Assembly: GCA_964420285.1 (NCBI GenBank)
Contig: CAYQTE010000003.1
Location: 1 to 64,000, forward strand
Origin: CAYQTE01 sp964420285
Lineage (GTDB): Bacteria; Planctomycetota; Phycisphaerae; Tepidisphaerales; Tepidisphaeraceae
DNA: 64,000 nucleotides
Reading direction: 5' to 3'
Part shown: one piece after another, positions 53,917 to 63,385 of the stretch
Position numbering within the stretch: position 1 is the stretch's first letter
Layout: every line of letters starts with the position of its first letter
The notes under the pieces: generated by a model
Database searches by the model: none
Seen by the model: only the letters and a program-made list of their open reading frames with translations
Told to the model about the DNA's origin: nothing
Translations under genes and position numbers: made by a program

Positions 53917-55001
53917 GCAGACACTCCCAATGCCGAATCGACCCGGCCGGTGGGCGGCGGGGATGCGATCGGTTCAAATTCCTTGCCCGTGATGGCGGCC
54001 ACGCGCCGCAATTGCCCCATCAGTTCGGTGAACACCGGCGGAAACAACGCCTGCGGCCCGTCACATTGCGCCTCGCTGGGGCAGTAATGCACCTCGACGA
54101 TGATTCCGTGCGCCCCGGCCGCCATGCCCGCCATCGCCAGCGATGGCACATATTCCCGCCGGCCGGCGGCGTGGCTGGGATCGACGATGATCGGCAGATG
54201 CGACGCCTCCTGCACGACGGGGATGCTGGTCACGTCCAGCGTATAGCGAACGCTGTCCTCGAAGGTCTTGATGCCGCGCTCGCAGAGGATCACGCCGCGG
54301 TTGCCCTGGCTCAGCACGTACTCGGCCGACAGCAGCCAGTCCTTGACCGACGCCGCCAATCCGCGTTTGAGCAAGACCGGCTTTCGCGTCCTGCCGACTT
54401 CGCGGAGGAGATCGAAATTCTGCATGCTGCGGGCGCCGATCTGGAAGCAATCAACCTTGCGTTCCATGGTCTCGACCTGGCGCGTGTCCATGACCTCGAC
54501 GCAGATGGGCATGCCCAGTTCGTCGCCGCAGGATCGCATCCAGTTCAGGGCGTCCTCGCCGAGTCCCTGGAAGGAATACGGGCTGGTGCGCGGTTTGTAG
54601 ACGCCGCCGCGAAGGATGGTCGCTCCGCCGTCGCGAACTTCGCGGGCGATGCGGCGCAGCATGTGTTCATTTTCAACGGCGCACGGCCCGGCGATACACG
54701 CGGCGTGCGGGCCGCCCACTTTCACCCGCGGGACCGAACCCCCGCCGATCTCGACGACCGTGTCCTCATCGTGAAACTCGCGGCTGGCGAGTTTGTACGG
54801 CTTCATGATCGGGACGACTTTTTCCACGCCGTCCAGAGCGGCCAGATGGTTCTGGTCGATGAGTCCCTCTTCGCCGACGGCCCCGATGACGGTGCGGAAT
54901 CGTCCCTGCGACAAATGCGGCGCGCACCCCATCCGCACGATCTCGGCGACCACCCGGTCCACCGAAGCCTGCGGCGCATGCGAATTCATCACAATAATCA
55001 C
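53913..55001 (-). CDS. aroF: 3-deoxy-7-phosphoheptulonate synthase
   Basis: This 362-residue type I DAHP synthase has an N-terminal regulatory domain (1-75, MGCAPHLSQGRFRTVIG) and the barrel with AGPCAVENE, LRGGVYKPRTSPYSFQGLG and DPSHAAGRREYV. It condenses PEP and E4P in the first shikimate step. The GTG at 55001 has AGGAG six bases upstream and gives the usual MIIVM start, so the longer frame to 55118 was rejected. Confidence 0.95.
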   Translation of the reverse strand: MIIVMNSHAPQASVDRVVAEIVRMGCAPHLSQGRFRTVIGAVGEEGLIDQNHLAALDGVEKVVPIMKPYKLASREFHDEDTVVEIGGGSVPRVKVGGPHAACIAGPCAVENEHMLRRIAREVRDGGATILRGGVYKPRTSPYSFQGLGEDALNWMRSCGDELGMPICVEVMDTRQVETMERKVDCFQIGARSMQNFDLLREVGRTRKPVLLKRGLAASVKDWLLSAEYVLSQGNRGVILCERGIKTFEDSVRYTLDVTSIPVVQEASHLPIIVDPSHAAGRREYVPSLAMAGMAAGAHGIIVEVHYCPSEAQCDGPQALFPPVFTELMGQLRRVAAITGKEFEPIASPPPTGRVDSALGVSA

Positions 55002-55106
55002 AACGCACTCCTGGAACCAACGAAGATGGCGCACCGGCCAGTCTGGCTGGAACAAGCCCAGCATATTAGCCGTTTTGGCGCGGGCAAACAATAGAAGGGG
55101 AAAGGC

Positions 55107-55136
55107 AATAAACCGCAAAGACGCTGAGGCGCAAAG
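55107..55136 (+). repeat. single copy of AATAAACCGCAAAGACGC repeat
   Basis: This 30-base copy matches the coaB-side arm (49909-49938) except for a G for A change. It has no inverted partner nearby; a 12-bp stem hairpin follows at 55164-55203. Confidence 0.75.
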
Positions 55137-55163
55137 GGCGCGCCAAGAGCCCCACTCCGTCGA

Positions 55164-55203
55164 CCCGCCTCTTCCCCCGATCGCAGGCGGAGGAAGAGGC
55201 GGG
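55164..55203. repeat. 12-bp hairpin near the end of the GH105 gene
   Basis: CCCGCCTCTTCC (55164-55175) pairs exactly with GGAAGAGGCGGG (55192-55203) with a 16-base loop. It lies 45 bases beyond the GH105 stop, so it could help end the pectin operon. It may also be another dispersed GC-rich element. Confidence 0.55.
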
Positions 55204-55247
55204 CGCTTGAGAATGTAACCACGCTCTTGCGCGGCGGGCCTACCGCA

Positions 55248-56675
55248 TCACTTGGCCAGTTTCCCGGAATCGATGACCTTGTACAGTTCACTTCCGGCCA
55301 GGAGGACCGGGCCGTAGCCGTGGACGTCGTCGGAGGGTTGGCGGCTGACGTAGTCGTTGATCGTCGTGGTTCTGGTGAGGCTGGTTCCGGGCACGGTGCC
55401 GGTGACATGGCCATCGGCGTCGATGCGCGAGGTCAGGCCGGCCCAGCCCTTGACGACGACGGGGCCGAACGTGGCGGCATCGAGCCAGCCACGGTTGATG
55501 CCGCGGCACATCGCGTAGGTGAACATGGCCGAGCTGCTGGTTTCCTCCCACACCTCGGGATGATCGATCACCTGCCGCCAGAGCCCATCAGGGGCCTGAT
55601 ACTGGGTAAGGCCCTTCATGAAGTCCTGATATTGGGCCAGGACGGCGTCGCGGCCGGCATAATTGTCGGGAAGAACGGTCAGCAGTTCGGTGAGGGCCAT
55701 GGCGCACCAGCCGTTGGCGCGGCCCCAGGCCACCTTGGGCAGATTGTCATTGGCGCCCAGCGGGGCGCCGTGGGCGTAGATGTGCTCGGTCTTCATGTAC
55801 AGATGCTGGGCGAAGAGATTGGACTGCTTGATGTCGTCGTCCCAATACTTGGTATCGCCGGTGTATTTGCCGGCCCAGGCGAGCGGTGCGCCGCCCATAT
55901 AGAAGTCATCGCCCCAGATCGTGTCCGGGGGAAACGGGGTGGTGCGATCGAGAATGCCATCGGGAGCGCGATGCTGGCGGGTGCTGACCCAGGCGATGGC
56001 GGTGTCGATGAAGGGCTTCATGTCCGGTCCGACCTTGGCGATACCGGCTTTCATCATGGCTTCGCTCATGGCGCCGCAGTCATCCATGCTGCCGGGGCGA
56101 TTGACGCGGACGAACGGATCGCCGCGGCCCAGGCCGGACGTCTTGGGGGCCATATCGTGGAAGAGCGTGAACCAGCGGGCGGTGTAGTCGGAATACCGGG
56201 TATCGCCGGTGTTGGCGGCGACGTTGAGCATGCCGTTGTGAACGACGGCGAACGGGTATGCCATCGGGGCAAAGCTGGCCGGGCCGTTCATCTGGAGAGC
56301 GTACGCGGAGCCACCACCGGCTGGAGCGCGGCCGCCACCGCCACGTCGAGCGCCACCGGGAGCAGCGCCGGCGCCAGCGGCACCAGGCGCGGGGGCGGCT
56401 GCCGCGGCGGGAGCTGCGGCGGCAGCAGGTGCGGCGGCGCCCGCAGCAGGGGCGCTGATTTGTGTCGCGGGCGCGCCGGTGCGGTTATCAATCAGGACAG
56501 GCGAGGCGATGGTGGTAAGCCGGGTAAACACGTGATCGAGCACGGCCTTGACCGCCTGCGTCGTTGGCGCGGCGGGAACGGCCGGCGCGGGTTGCGCCGC
56601 GGCAAAGACGGCCGGCAAAGCGAAGACGGCCGCGACGATCGGAAGAAGCCACATTCTGCGATGAGTACGGTTCAT
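55248..56675 (-). CDS. GH105 unsaturated rhamnogalacturonyl hydrolase
   Basis: This 475-residue exported enzyme has a signal peptide (1-27) and an (alpha/alpha)6 barrel with the GH105 patterns: SMDDCGAMSEAM, WGDDFYMGGAPLAWAG (candidate catalytic Asp near 256) and AWGRANGWCAMAL. It removes the 4,5-unsaturated uronic sugar left by pectate or rhamnogalacturonan lyases. Between residues 71 and 123 there is a low-complexity Ala/Pro/Gly insert, unusual for the family. The ATG at 56675 follows GAGGGA. It is last in the three-gene pectin cluster. Confidence 0.9.
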   Translation of the reverse strand: MNRTHRRMWLLPIVAAVFALPAVFAAAQPAPAVPAAPTTQAVKAVLDHVFTRLTTIASPVLIDNRTGAPATQISAPAAGAAAPAAAAAPAAAAAPAPGAAGAGAAPGGARRGGGGRAPAGGGSAYALQMNGPASFAPMAYPFAVVHNGMLNVAANTGDTRYSDYTARWFTLFHDMAPKTSGLGRGDPFVRVNRPGSMDDCGAMSEAMMKAGIAKVGPDMKPFIDTAIAWVSTRQHRAPDGILDRTTPFPPDTIWGDDFYMGGAPLAWAGKYTGDTKYWDDDIKQSNLFAQHLYMKTEHIYAHGAPLGANDNLPKVAWGRANGWCAMALTELLTVLPDNYAGRDAVLAQYQDFMKGLTQYQAPDGLWRQVIDHPEVWEETSSSAMFTYAMCRGINRGWLDAATFGPVVVKGWAGLTSRIDADGHVTGTVPGTSLTRTTTINDYVSRQPSDDVHGYGPVLLAGSELYKVIDSGKLAK

Positions 56676-56711
56676 AAATCCCTCTTTGAAAGATGGTTGC
56701 ACATATCGAGA

Positions 56712-58268
56712 TCAGGACGCCTTTGCGGAATTGTCGGAAATTGTGGTCGGTATGGTTCGGCCGATAGAGGCATAGGCCAGCAGAAGGCCGATGATGATGA
56801 AGAGTGCCATGACGGCCACTCCAGCGGCGGCGCCGCTCTTGCCCTTCATGGCTGTAACCAGGCTTTGCCAGTGACTGGATGTCAGAACGACGCCCAATGC
56901 GCCCAGCACGCCCAACACGGCGCCGCAGGCCAGGAGCGGTACGCTGAGGTTCTGTGATTCATGAACCACATCGGCCTGCGTTCTGGTCGTGCCGACGAAA
57001 AGAAAATAGATCACCAGTGCCAGCGGGTACATCGAACCGGCCCAGATGAACATGCCGATATAGCCGTTGACGGGAGCGAACTGTATTGCGGCTCCGGCGG
57101 CGAGGTTCATGACCATGCCGCCAATGGCTCCGGCTGTGCCGCCCAGTCCGACGATCGATCCGGCCACGGCGGGAGGGAACATGTCGGTGCTGGTCGTGAA
57201 AATATTGGCCGACCATGCCTGATGCGATGCCAATGCGAGGCTGATCAACGCAATGCAGACCCATGCGTGCCCGGCGAACGCGGCATATATCGAAATCGGC
57301 ATGCATATGGCGCTGACGCCCATCGCCATATATCGCGACGCCGGCACGCTGAAACCGGACTTGATGAGGCGACCCGACAGCCACCCGCCCGCGATCGAAC
57401 CGAATGCGGCAACCGTGTATGGAATAATCAATGATGTAGCGCTGCCCGCCACGGACATCTGGCGATTCTTCGCCAAATACGACGGTGTCCAGGTGAGAAA
57501 GAACCACCAGACCGGATCGGTCAGGAATTTCCCGATGAGAAACGGCCAGGCCTGTCGCTGGCGCAAGATCGTGGTCCAGGGAATATTGACTTTGCGAACC
57601 GGCGCGGCTTCCGAGCCACCACGGATGTATTCCAATTCGGCGGGCGAGACTTTGGGATGCGACTCGGGCGATTGGTACGCCGAGAGCCACCAGATCAGCC
57701 AGCATATGTCCATCGAGCCGGTAATGAGAAACGCCACCTGCCAGTGCCACTTGGACGCCAAGATCGCGATCGGTATTGACAATATCAACCCGACGTTGGA
57801 GCCGGAGTTGAATAATCCGGTTGCCAGGGCTCGCTCGCGCTTGGGAAACCACTGCGCGGTGCCCTTGATGGCGGCCGGGAAATTAGCCGATTCGCCCATC
57901 GACAACATGAGCCGGGCAACGGCAAAACCGATTGCGCTCCAGACAAACGCATGTCCGATCGATGCCAGCCCCCACACGGTCACCGCGATCGCCAGGCCCT
58001 TGCGAATGCCCAGCCGGTCGATGAACCGCCCGGCCAGCACGTACATGATTGCATACCCGGTGGTGAAGGCGAAATTGATCCAGCCGTATGCGGCGTCGTC
58101 GAAATGGAGGTGGTCCTGAAGCGTTACCTTAAGGTTGGCCAACACCTGCCGATCGCAATAGTTGATCGTGGTCACGCCAAAGAGCAAAGCGCAGATCCAC
58201 CAGCGGTACGATGACCGGACGACGCGATCCGGCCCGGCCGATTGGACTTGGAGAGTGCTGACAGCCAC
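56712..58268 (-). CDS. MFS hexuronate transporter (ExuT/ACS-type)
   Basis: This 518-residue carrier has about twelve membrane helices in two halves and the anion:cation symporter motifs, such as FGVTTINYCDRQVLAN in helix 1, GRFIDRLGIRKG and MGESANFPAAIKGTAQWFPKRERALATGLFNSG between helices 4 and 5 (given by its core). Family members import hexuronates with protons. It lies between the GH105 and kduI genes, all leftward. Extra helices at the C-terminus (about 470-510) exceed the standard twelve. Confidence 0.88.
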   Translation of the reverse strand: MAVSTLQVQSAGPDRVVRSSYRWWICALLFGVTTINYCDRQVLANLKVTLQDHLHFDDAAYGWINFAFTTGYAIMYVLAGRFIDRLGIRKGLAIAVTVWGLASIGHAFVWSAIGFAVARLMLSMGESANFPAAIKGTAQWFPKRERALATGLFNSGSNVGLILSIPIAILASKWHWQVAFLITGSMDICWLIWWLSAYQSPESHPKVSPAELEYIRGGSEAAPVRKVNIPWTTILRQRQAWPFLIGKFLTDPVWWFFLTWTPSYLAKNRQMSVAGSATSLIIPYTVAAFGSIAGGWLSGRLIKSGFSVPASRYMAMGVSAICMPISIYAAFAGHAWVCIALISLALASHQAWSANIFTTSTDMFPPAVAGSIVGLGGTAGAIGGMVMNLAAGAAIQFAPVNGYIGMFIWAGSMYPLALVIYFLFVGTTRTQADVVHESQNLSVPLLACGAVLGVLGALGVVLTSSHWQSLVTAMKGKSGAAAGVAVMALFIIIGLLLAYASIGRTIPTTISDNSAKAS

Positions 58269-58303
58269 ACGAACCTCCCTTGAGGTCGAAATTTACAATG
58301 TAT

Positions 58304-59140
58304 CTATCGAAGGTCCGCAGGCGCCACCTTGTCCATGTCGTCATAGACCTGGTTCTCGCCGGCCATCGCCCAGATGAAGCGGTACGCTGACGTGCCGCAA
58401 CCGCAGTGAATCGACCACGGCGGCGACAATACGGCCTGGTCATTGCGGACCCAGATGCTCTTGGTCGCCGTCGGCTCGCCCATGAAATGGCTCACCAGAT
58501 TGTCGCCGGGGAGGTCAAAATAGAAGTAAATCTCCGACCGCCGTGAATGCGTGTGCGGCGGCATGGTGTTCCAGACGCTGCCCTCGGCCAGTTCGGTGAA
58601 ACCCATGTCAAGCTGGCAGCTTTTGACGGCGCCGGGGACGATGTATTGATGGATTTTGCGCTGATTGGCGGTGGCCGGGGCGCCGATGGCGCGCGGGGTG
58701 ATTTTGTTCTTCTCAATCAGCGTGGTCGGATGGGCCGCGTGGGCCGGCGCGGAGAGAAGGAAGAACTTAGCCGGCTGGGCGGGATCGCGGCTCTTGAAAC
58801 GCACATCGCGCGTGCCCATCGAGACATACAGCCCGTCGAGATTGCCCAGAGTGAATTCCTTGCCGTCGGCGGTGACGGTTCCCGGTGCGCCGACATTGAT
58901 CATGCCCAGTTCGCGGCGAGCCAGGAAGAATTCGCTGCCGGTTTCGCGATCGTTGTCGAGCACTACAACATTCTGCCCCGGCCTGGCCCCGCCGACGGCA
59001 AGGCGGTCCAGATCGGTGAAGGTCATCTCGATGCGGCCGTCGGGTGTAAAGACATTTTCCACCAGAAAGGCCGCACGAATCTGCTGGGTAGTCAACGTCG
59101 CGACTTCGGAGGGTCGCGGCGAGATGCGTGGTCGTGACAA
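58304..59140 (-). CDS. kduI: 5-dehydro-4-deoxy-D-glucuronate isomerase
   Basis: This 278-residue cupin enzyme has the KduI order: RAAFLVENVF near residue 25, DLDRLAVGGARPG, and the metal site MPPHTHSRRSEIYFYFDLPG. Size matches the family (about 278). It isomerises 5-keto-4-deoxyuronate to DKII in pectin breakdown. The TTG at 59140 was chosen because GGAG is seven bases upstream and the length then fits; the open frame runs to 59311 without similarity. The next enzyme, KduD, is not in this window. Confidence 0.92.
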   Translation of the reverse strand: MSRPRISPRPSEVATLTTQQIRAAFLVENVFTPDGRIEMTFTDLDRLAVGGARPGQNVVVLDNDRETGSEFFLARRELGMINVGAPGTVTADGKEFTLGNLDGLYVSMGTRDVRFKSRDPAQPAKFFLLSAPAHAAHPTTLIEKNKITPRAIGAPATANQRKIHQYIVPGAVKSCQLDMGFTELAEGSVWNTMPPHTHSRRSEIYFYFDLPGDNLVSHFMGEPTATKSIWVRNDQAVLSPPWSIHCGCGTSAYRFIWAMAGENQVYDDMDKVAPADLR

Positions 59141-59390
59141 GTTATTTCTCCGCCAAACGTAAGGGCCAGCGCCGACGGCTAAACGCGACAAAGAACCGTT
59201 GACCGGATCGCAGGCCCGATTGGAACGAAAAAGACAATAAATCCGCCGCCCCCATCTTGCAAGAGCGCGGAGTGTGCGAACAGCGCGCCGGCCATTCCAA
59301 TGGCCCCGCAATCCGGTATCCTATGATCCTGCGATGGCGATAATCGGCATTTTCGGCAAAAAGAACGGCGAAAGCCGTGGAGGTGCAGGC

Positions 59391-59615
59391 ATGACAATCC
59401 GGGCAATCTACGAGAACGGCGTCTTCCGGCCGCTCAATCCGGTGAATCTGCCCGAAAAGGCGGAGGTGGATATTCTATTGCCCCAGGAGCAGGAGGATGA
59501 AGCCGAGCTCGCCCGACGCGAAGAAGGCCGCAAGGCGATCATGGAGATCTTGTCCCACCGATTTCGTAGCGGCCAGACCGACCTTGCGGCACGCCATAAC
59601 GAGCACCAGCCATGA
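59391..59615 (+). CDS. DUF104 (AF2212-like) antitoxin
   Basis: This 74-residue protein begins MTIRAIYENGVFRPLNPVNLPEKAEVDI, the DUF104/AF2212 motif of small antitoxins. The ATG at 59391 has GGAGG upstream. Its stop overlaps the start of the PIN gene as ATGA, the usual arrangement. The toxin partner here is frameshifted. Confidence 0.85.
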   Translation: MTIRAIYENGVFRPLNPVNLPEKAEVDILLPQEQEDEAELARREEGRKAIMEILSHRFRSGQTDLAARHNEHQP

Positions 59616-60012
59616 AAACGGTCTTCCTTGACACCGTCGGCCTGATCGCGTTGTGGGATGAGGACGATGAATGGCAGAGCGTCGCCTTCGCGGCGACAAA
59701 TTGCTGGACGTGCCGCGGACGAGATTCGTCACGTCGCCGTACATTCTTATGGAATGCGCAAACAGCGTCGCAAGGACACGATTTCGCGCCGAAGTATGCG
59801 TTCTGCGCGATCGACTCATCGGGCAGAAGGATCTGATCGATCCTTCCGCCAGCGAGCTTGAGGAAGCGTGGTTGGCCTATCGGCGCGACGCTGCCGGCGG
59901 CGCGAGCATCGTCGATCACATTTCCTTCGTCGTGATGCGTCGCCTCGGTATTACGGATGTGTTCAGCAATGACCGCCATTTCAGGACCGCGGGGTTTCAC
60001 ACGCTTTTCTAA
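59612..60012 (+). pseudogene. PIN domain toxin (VapC-like) with frameshift
   Basis: The first frame reads MKTVFLDTVGLIALWDEDDEWQ, with the first acidic PIN residue. A second frame, from about 59671, reads VPRTRFVTSPYILMECANS and later DHISFVVM and SNDRHF, the remaining acidic residues of a PIN RNase. The break falls around 59660-59715. All four active-site acids are thus present but in two frames. If real, the toxin is dead and the antitoxin an orphan. Confidence 0.78.
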
Positions 60013-60136
60013 TGCGGGCGCGAACACGGCCCGATACCGCAATCCCGGTCGGGCCGCATAGGCAGCCTTATCCGGAAATCTGCGCGGAACGCCGGAACTT
60101 TTCACCGTATCGGCCGTCAAACCCGACGGAGGCTTT

Positions 60137-61132
60137 ATGACATGGCCAATTGTCGCAACTTTGTCCGTCTGTTTCGTCACCGCCGCCCTGGCGGCGGATT
60201 CAACCACACGCCCCGCATATGATGAAGTTGAATTTCAGCACTCGCCGTACCTGGCAATTACCAATGGAGTCGCGATCTACATCGGCACGGTCACATCGAA
60301 ACACGACGTCGACAATTCGGAGAGATTTGTCGAGGAAGGGCGGTTGGAATTCAGCGTTCAAGAGACAGTGCGCGGTAAGAAGACTGATGGCCTGACCATT
60401 TCGTACACCGTGCAAACGGCGCCGACGAGGGGACCAGTCTTCTCCGATTGGCCGCCGGTCGATAATCTCATCAAGCAAAAGTCGCTTTTGTTGATCGTCG
60501 TCATGCCAATCGCGAACGACGCGACGCCTCAGAAAGCTGATCAGATCAGGGCGTGCAACGTCTACGTCATTTCCGGGGCGGATGACCCGATGGTCGCCGC
60601 GTATCGACGACTGTTGCCGATAGATTCACTTCATGGAAATGACCTGGAAACGTCACTGGCCGACGAGGCGAAGTCGGGCACCGTTGTCGAGCGCCAATTT
60701 GCAGAGGAGGCTGCCTACAAACGGCTTGATCCTGATGCTGCGGTGCCGATTATCGAGCTCGCGCTGAAGACAGGGTCCAACGACAAGCTCTATCCGCGGG
60801 ATTTGTCTGTGGGCATCGAGTATTTGATCGACCTTGCTTTTTATCCGGGTAACACCCCGTCCCAACGCTTGGCAGCACGGTGTGTTTTTGCGCGACTGGC
60901 CTCATCTGATAATGAGGTCGTCAGAGGCAAGGCAATCAAGACCCTTGCGTCAATAGCCAAGGCCGGCGCGAGGCCGGATGAGTTGTTACCAACGCCCGCG
61001 AATCGAGACTCATTGATGCGAGCAGCATCGGCAGCAGCAAAGGATCCCAATGACGAACCACTCAGGGAAGACGCGGTAGCGGTATTGTCCTGGCTCGGTC
61101 AGCCCGCCAAGGCCCCATCCACTCGGCCGTAG
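60137..61132 (+). CDS. exported protein of unknown function
   Basis: This 331-residue protein has a signal peptide (1-20) and a body with a beta-rich N-terminal half (ITNGVAIYIGTVTSK) and an alpha-helical C-terminal half with HEAT-like periodicity (ARCVFARLASSDNEVVRGKAIKTL). No family is recognised. It is 5' of a convergent large exported protein. The ATG at 60137 has GGAGG upstream. Confidence 0.75.
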   Translation: MTWPIVATLSVCFVTAALAADSTTRPAYDEVEFQHSPYLAITNGVAIYIGTVTSKHDVDNSERFVEEGRLEFSVQETVRGKKTDGLTISYTVQTAPTRGPVFSDWPPVDNLIKQKSLLLIVVMPIANDATPQKADQIRACNVYVISGADDPMVAAYRRLLPIDSLHGNDLETSLADEAKSGTVVERQFAEEAAYKRLDPDAAVPIIELALKTGSNDKLYPRDLSVGIEYLIDLAFYPGNTPSQRLAARCVFARLASSDNEVVRGKAIKTLASIAKAGARPDELLPTPANRDSLMRAASAAAKDPNDEPLREDAVAVLSWLGQPAKAPSTRP

Positions 61133-61138
61133 GCGGCG

Positions 61139-63220
61139 TCAGGCTTTCTTGGTCGGCAAATCGGGGAACCAGTGCAAGGCGATGGCTTGCTGGCCGAGGG
61201 TGGTCTTGCCGCAGCGGCTGCAGAGGGCTTTGTAGAAACGATCGGCGGCGGCGGGGTCGCGGGCTTTGAGCCAGGTGCCGGCCGTGCAGAGAACCTCGGC
61301 GGTCTGGTCGGATTCATCGGGCATCAGGGCGGCGGCCTGCCAGGCCAGATCGGCGGCCTGATAGCGGTAATGGAATCGCTTGTCGATCGTCAGGGCGCTA
61401 GCGACAAAGCGGGCGATCTCATTGGCGGTGGGGGCCAGCAATTTGCCGAAGCGATAGGGTTTCTCCTTTTGATTGTCCTCCGCGCCGGCCATTGCGCCGA
61501 ACATGCCTTCGACGATGAAATTGTCCGGACCCAATTCGGTGCCGAAGAGTTCCAGGCCGTCGTCGCGGGCGATTTGAGCGGCTTTCCATAGTGCGGCCGC
61601 CTGGGCATCGGCTGTCGCGTTCTTATTCCGGCCTGTGGCGAGATTGGCGATGTAATCCTTGTAGGTTTTTGCCAGATCGGCGGGGAAAAGCGGTAGAGCC
61701 TCGGTTGAGCGATCCAGTCTGGCCAGACGCCGGGCCAGAAGATAGCGCAGATCGTGCTTGTTGCCGAACCAGTCGATGGGTGACAGGTCATTGGCGCGTT
61801 TGACGAAATCGGCCAGTTCATCGACGGTCAGGACGCGCTCGGCGACGTATGCGGCGTCGGCCCAATAGTTGCTCTGCAGAAACAGCCGCAGGGCATCGAC
61901 GTATTGTTGGCGTTGCAGGTCGAGCAATCCCAATTCGCCCTGAACCTGCTGGCGGGGATGCAGCGCAATCGTCCGGCCGTACGCGGCGCCTTCCTCGTTG
62001 TCAGCCGGGGCCCAGACTTCATCGACCGGAAAGGCAGTGGCGGCGGCGGCCATTTCGACGGCGGCCTTGTCGATCTGGCCGTCGTGAATCAGGAGTTTGG
62101 CTTTCACCCAGTGAGCCACGGGGCTGCTGGCGGCGGATCGATCGGCCCAGCGCCGGGCCAGAACAAGATCGTTCACTTGATAGGCGGCCAGAGCCAGGCG
62201 GTCAGCGCCGTCGATATTCGTCGCGCCGGTCTTTTCGACCGCATCGAGCCAGCCGTGGACAAGTGCGATTGTCTTTGAATCCCCGATCCCGTCGCCGAAC
62301 ACATTCGACGAACTGACAAGCAGAGCCGTGATTATGTCACGTGCCAGAGGATCGGCCGCGAGCGACGGCCAGGATTGCGGTCGCTCAAGGCACCTGGTGC
62401 AGGCGATGCGCAGCGATTGGGTCGCGGTGGAATCGCCAGCGGCCTTTTGCTGGGCATAGAGATGTATAGCGTCTGTAAACTTGTCGTTACGGAGATCAAC
62501 CTGAGCTTCCCAGCCCAGGCTTGACGCCGCCAGGCCGACGCGATCGACAAAACCGGCGGCGGCCAGCGTGCGTGTCATGGCGAAAAACTCCGCCGCCTTG
62601 GCTGGATTATCGCTCATGTACGATTTGCCGAGCATGAAGGCGGCCCAGACGGATTTGTTCTTACGGCTGGATTCCGGCAGGGCCAGAAGATCGCTCCAGG
62701 CCGATCGAGCCGCGGCGTAGTCCTGCCGATCGAAGGCGATCACGCCGCGCAGGTAGTCCGCGAATTCCGCCGGCAGGCCCGCCGGGGTTTGGATCGGACC
62801 GGCGGCTATGGCCGGACGCACGACGCCCGCGTGTGCCGCATCCGTATGAGCGGCCGCCTGGGCGATGGCTTCCGCATCGACGCGAGCCTGTCGATATTGG
62901 GCGAGCAGGCGATTGCGATCCGGAGCGGCCGTGCGGGTGGCGGTAAGTGCGGTCGCCAGATCGGCCAGATCGGCGTCGATGGACTGCTGTTGGGGCGACT
63001 CTTGAGTGGTCGGCATGACGGCCGCGAAGCGTGGCTTGATCGTTGCGACGAGGCGTTGGGTTTCATGGCCGAAGTTCGCCTGCGGCGGGGCCAGTGCAGA
63101 GAAATCGGCATCCGGCAGGAGCTGATTGGGAAAGAACGGCCCGCAGGCGAGTGCGGCCGTGCCGATCCAAGCAATGAACGCCAGAAGAACCAACCCGGAG
63201 CGACGTGTGGGGCGCGACAT
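61139..63220 (-). CDS. exported TPR-like helical repeat protein
   Basis: This 693-residue protein has a signal peptide or lipoprotein-like start ending near LACGPFFP (about 25-30). The long all-helical body has TPR-type segments such as YLRGVIAFDRQDYAAARSAWSDLL and AFMLGKSYMSDNPAKAAEFF. It could be a surface scaffold. It converges on the 60137-61132 gene with 6 bases between the stops. The lipobox is weak (Ala at -3). Confidence 0.75.
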   Translation of the reverse strand: MSRPTRRSGLVLLAFIAWIGTAALACGPFFPNQLLPDADFSALAPPQANFGHETQRLVATIKPRFAAVMPTTQESPQQQSIDADLADLATALTATRTAAPDRNRLLAQYRQARVDAEAIAQAAAHTDAAHAGVVRPAIAAGPIQTPAGLPAEFADYLRGVIAFDRQDYAAARSAWSDLLALPESSRKNKSVWAAFMLGKSYMSDNPAKAAEFFAMTRTLAAAGFVDRVGLAASSLGWEAQVDLRNDKFTDAIHLYAQQKAAGDSTATQSLRIACTRCLERPQSWPSLAADPLARDIITALLVSSSNVFGDGIGDSKTIALVHGWLDAVEKTGATNIDGADRLALAAYQVNDLVLARRWADRSAASSPVAHWVKAKLLIHDGQIDKAAVEMAAAATAFPVDEVWAPADNEEGAAYGRTIALHPRQQVQGELGLLDLQRQQYVDALRLFLQSNYWADAAYVAERVLTVDELADFVKRANDLSPIDWFGNKHDLRYLLARRLARLDRSTEALPLFPADLAKTYKDYIANLATGRNKNATADAQAAALWKAAQIARDDGLELFGTELGPDNFIVEGMFGAMAGAEDNQKEKPYRFGKLLAPTANEIARFVASALTIDKRFHYRYQAADLAWQAAALMPDESDQTAEVLCTAGTWLKARDPAAADRFYKALCSRCGKTTLGQQAIALHWFPDLPTKKA

Positions 63221-63325
63221 AATCCGGACCTCCTGTCCGAGGGAGCGAACATCCTGTTCGCGGAAGAGCTAAAATACTGAATCCAAATCACGGGTCAATG
63301 CCGGACGGGAAAAAAATACGAGCTC

Positions 63326-63352
63326 ACGCGAAGGCGCAAAGACGCAAAGAAG
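63326..63352. repeat. partial copy of the AAACCGCAAAGACGC-type repeat
   Basis: The run CGAAGGCGCAAAGACGCAAAGAAGG matches the central part of the arms at 49909 and 55107. It has no inverted partner. It is included as a low-confidence family member. Confidence 0.45.
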
Positions 63353-63385
63353 GTCGCCGTGCTACATGGCGCCTCGGCGTGCGAT

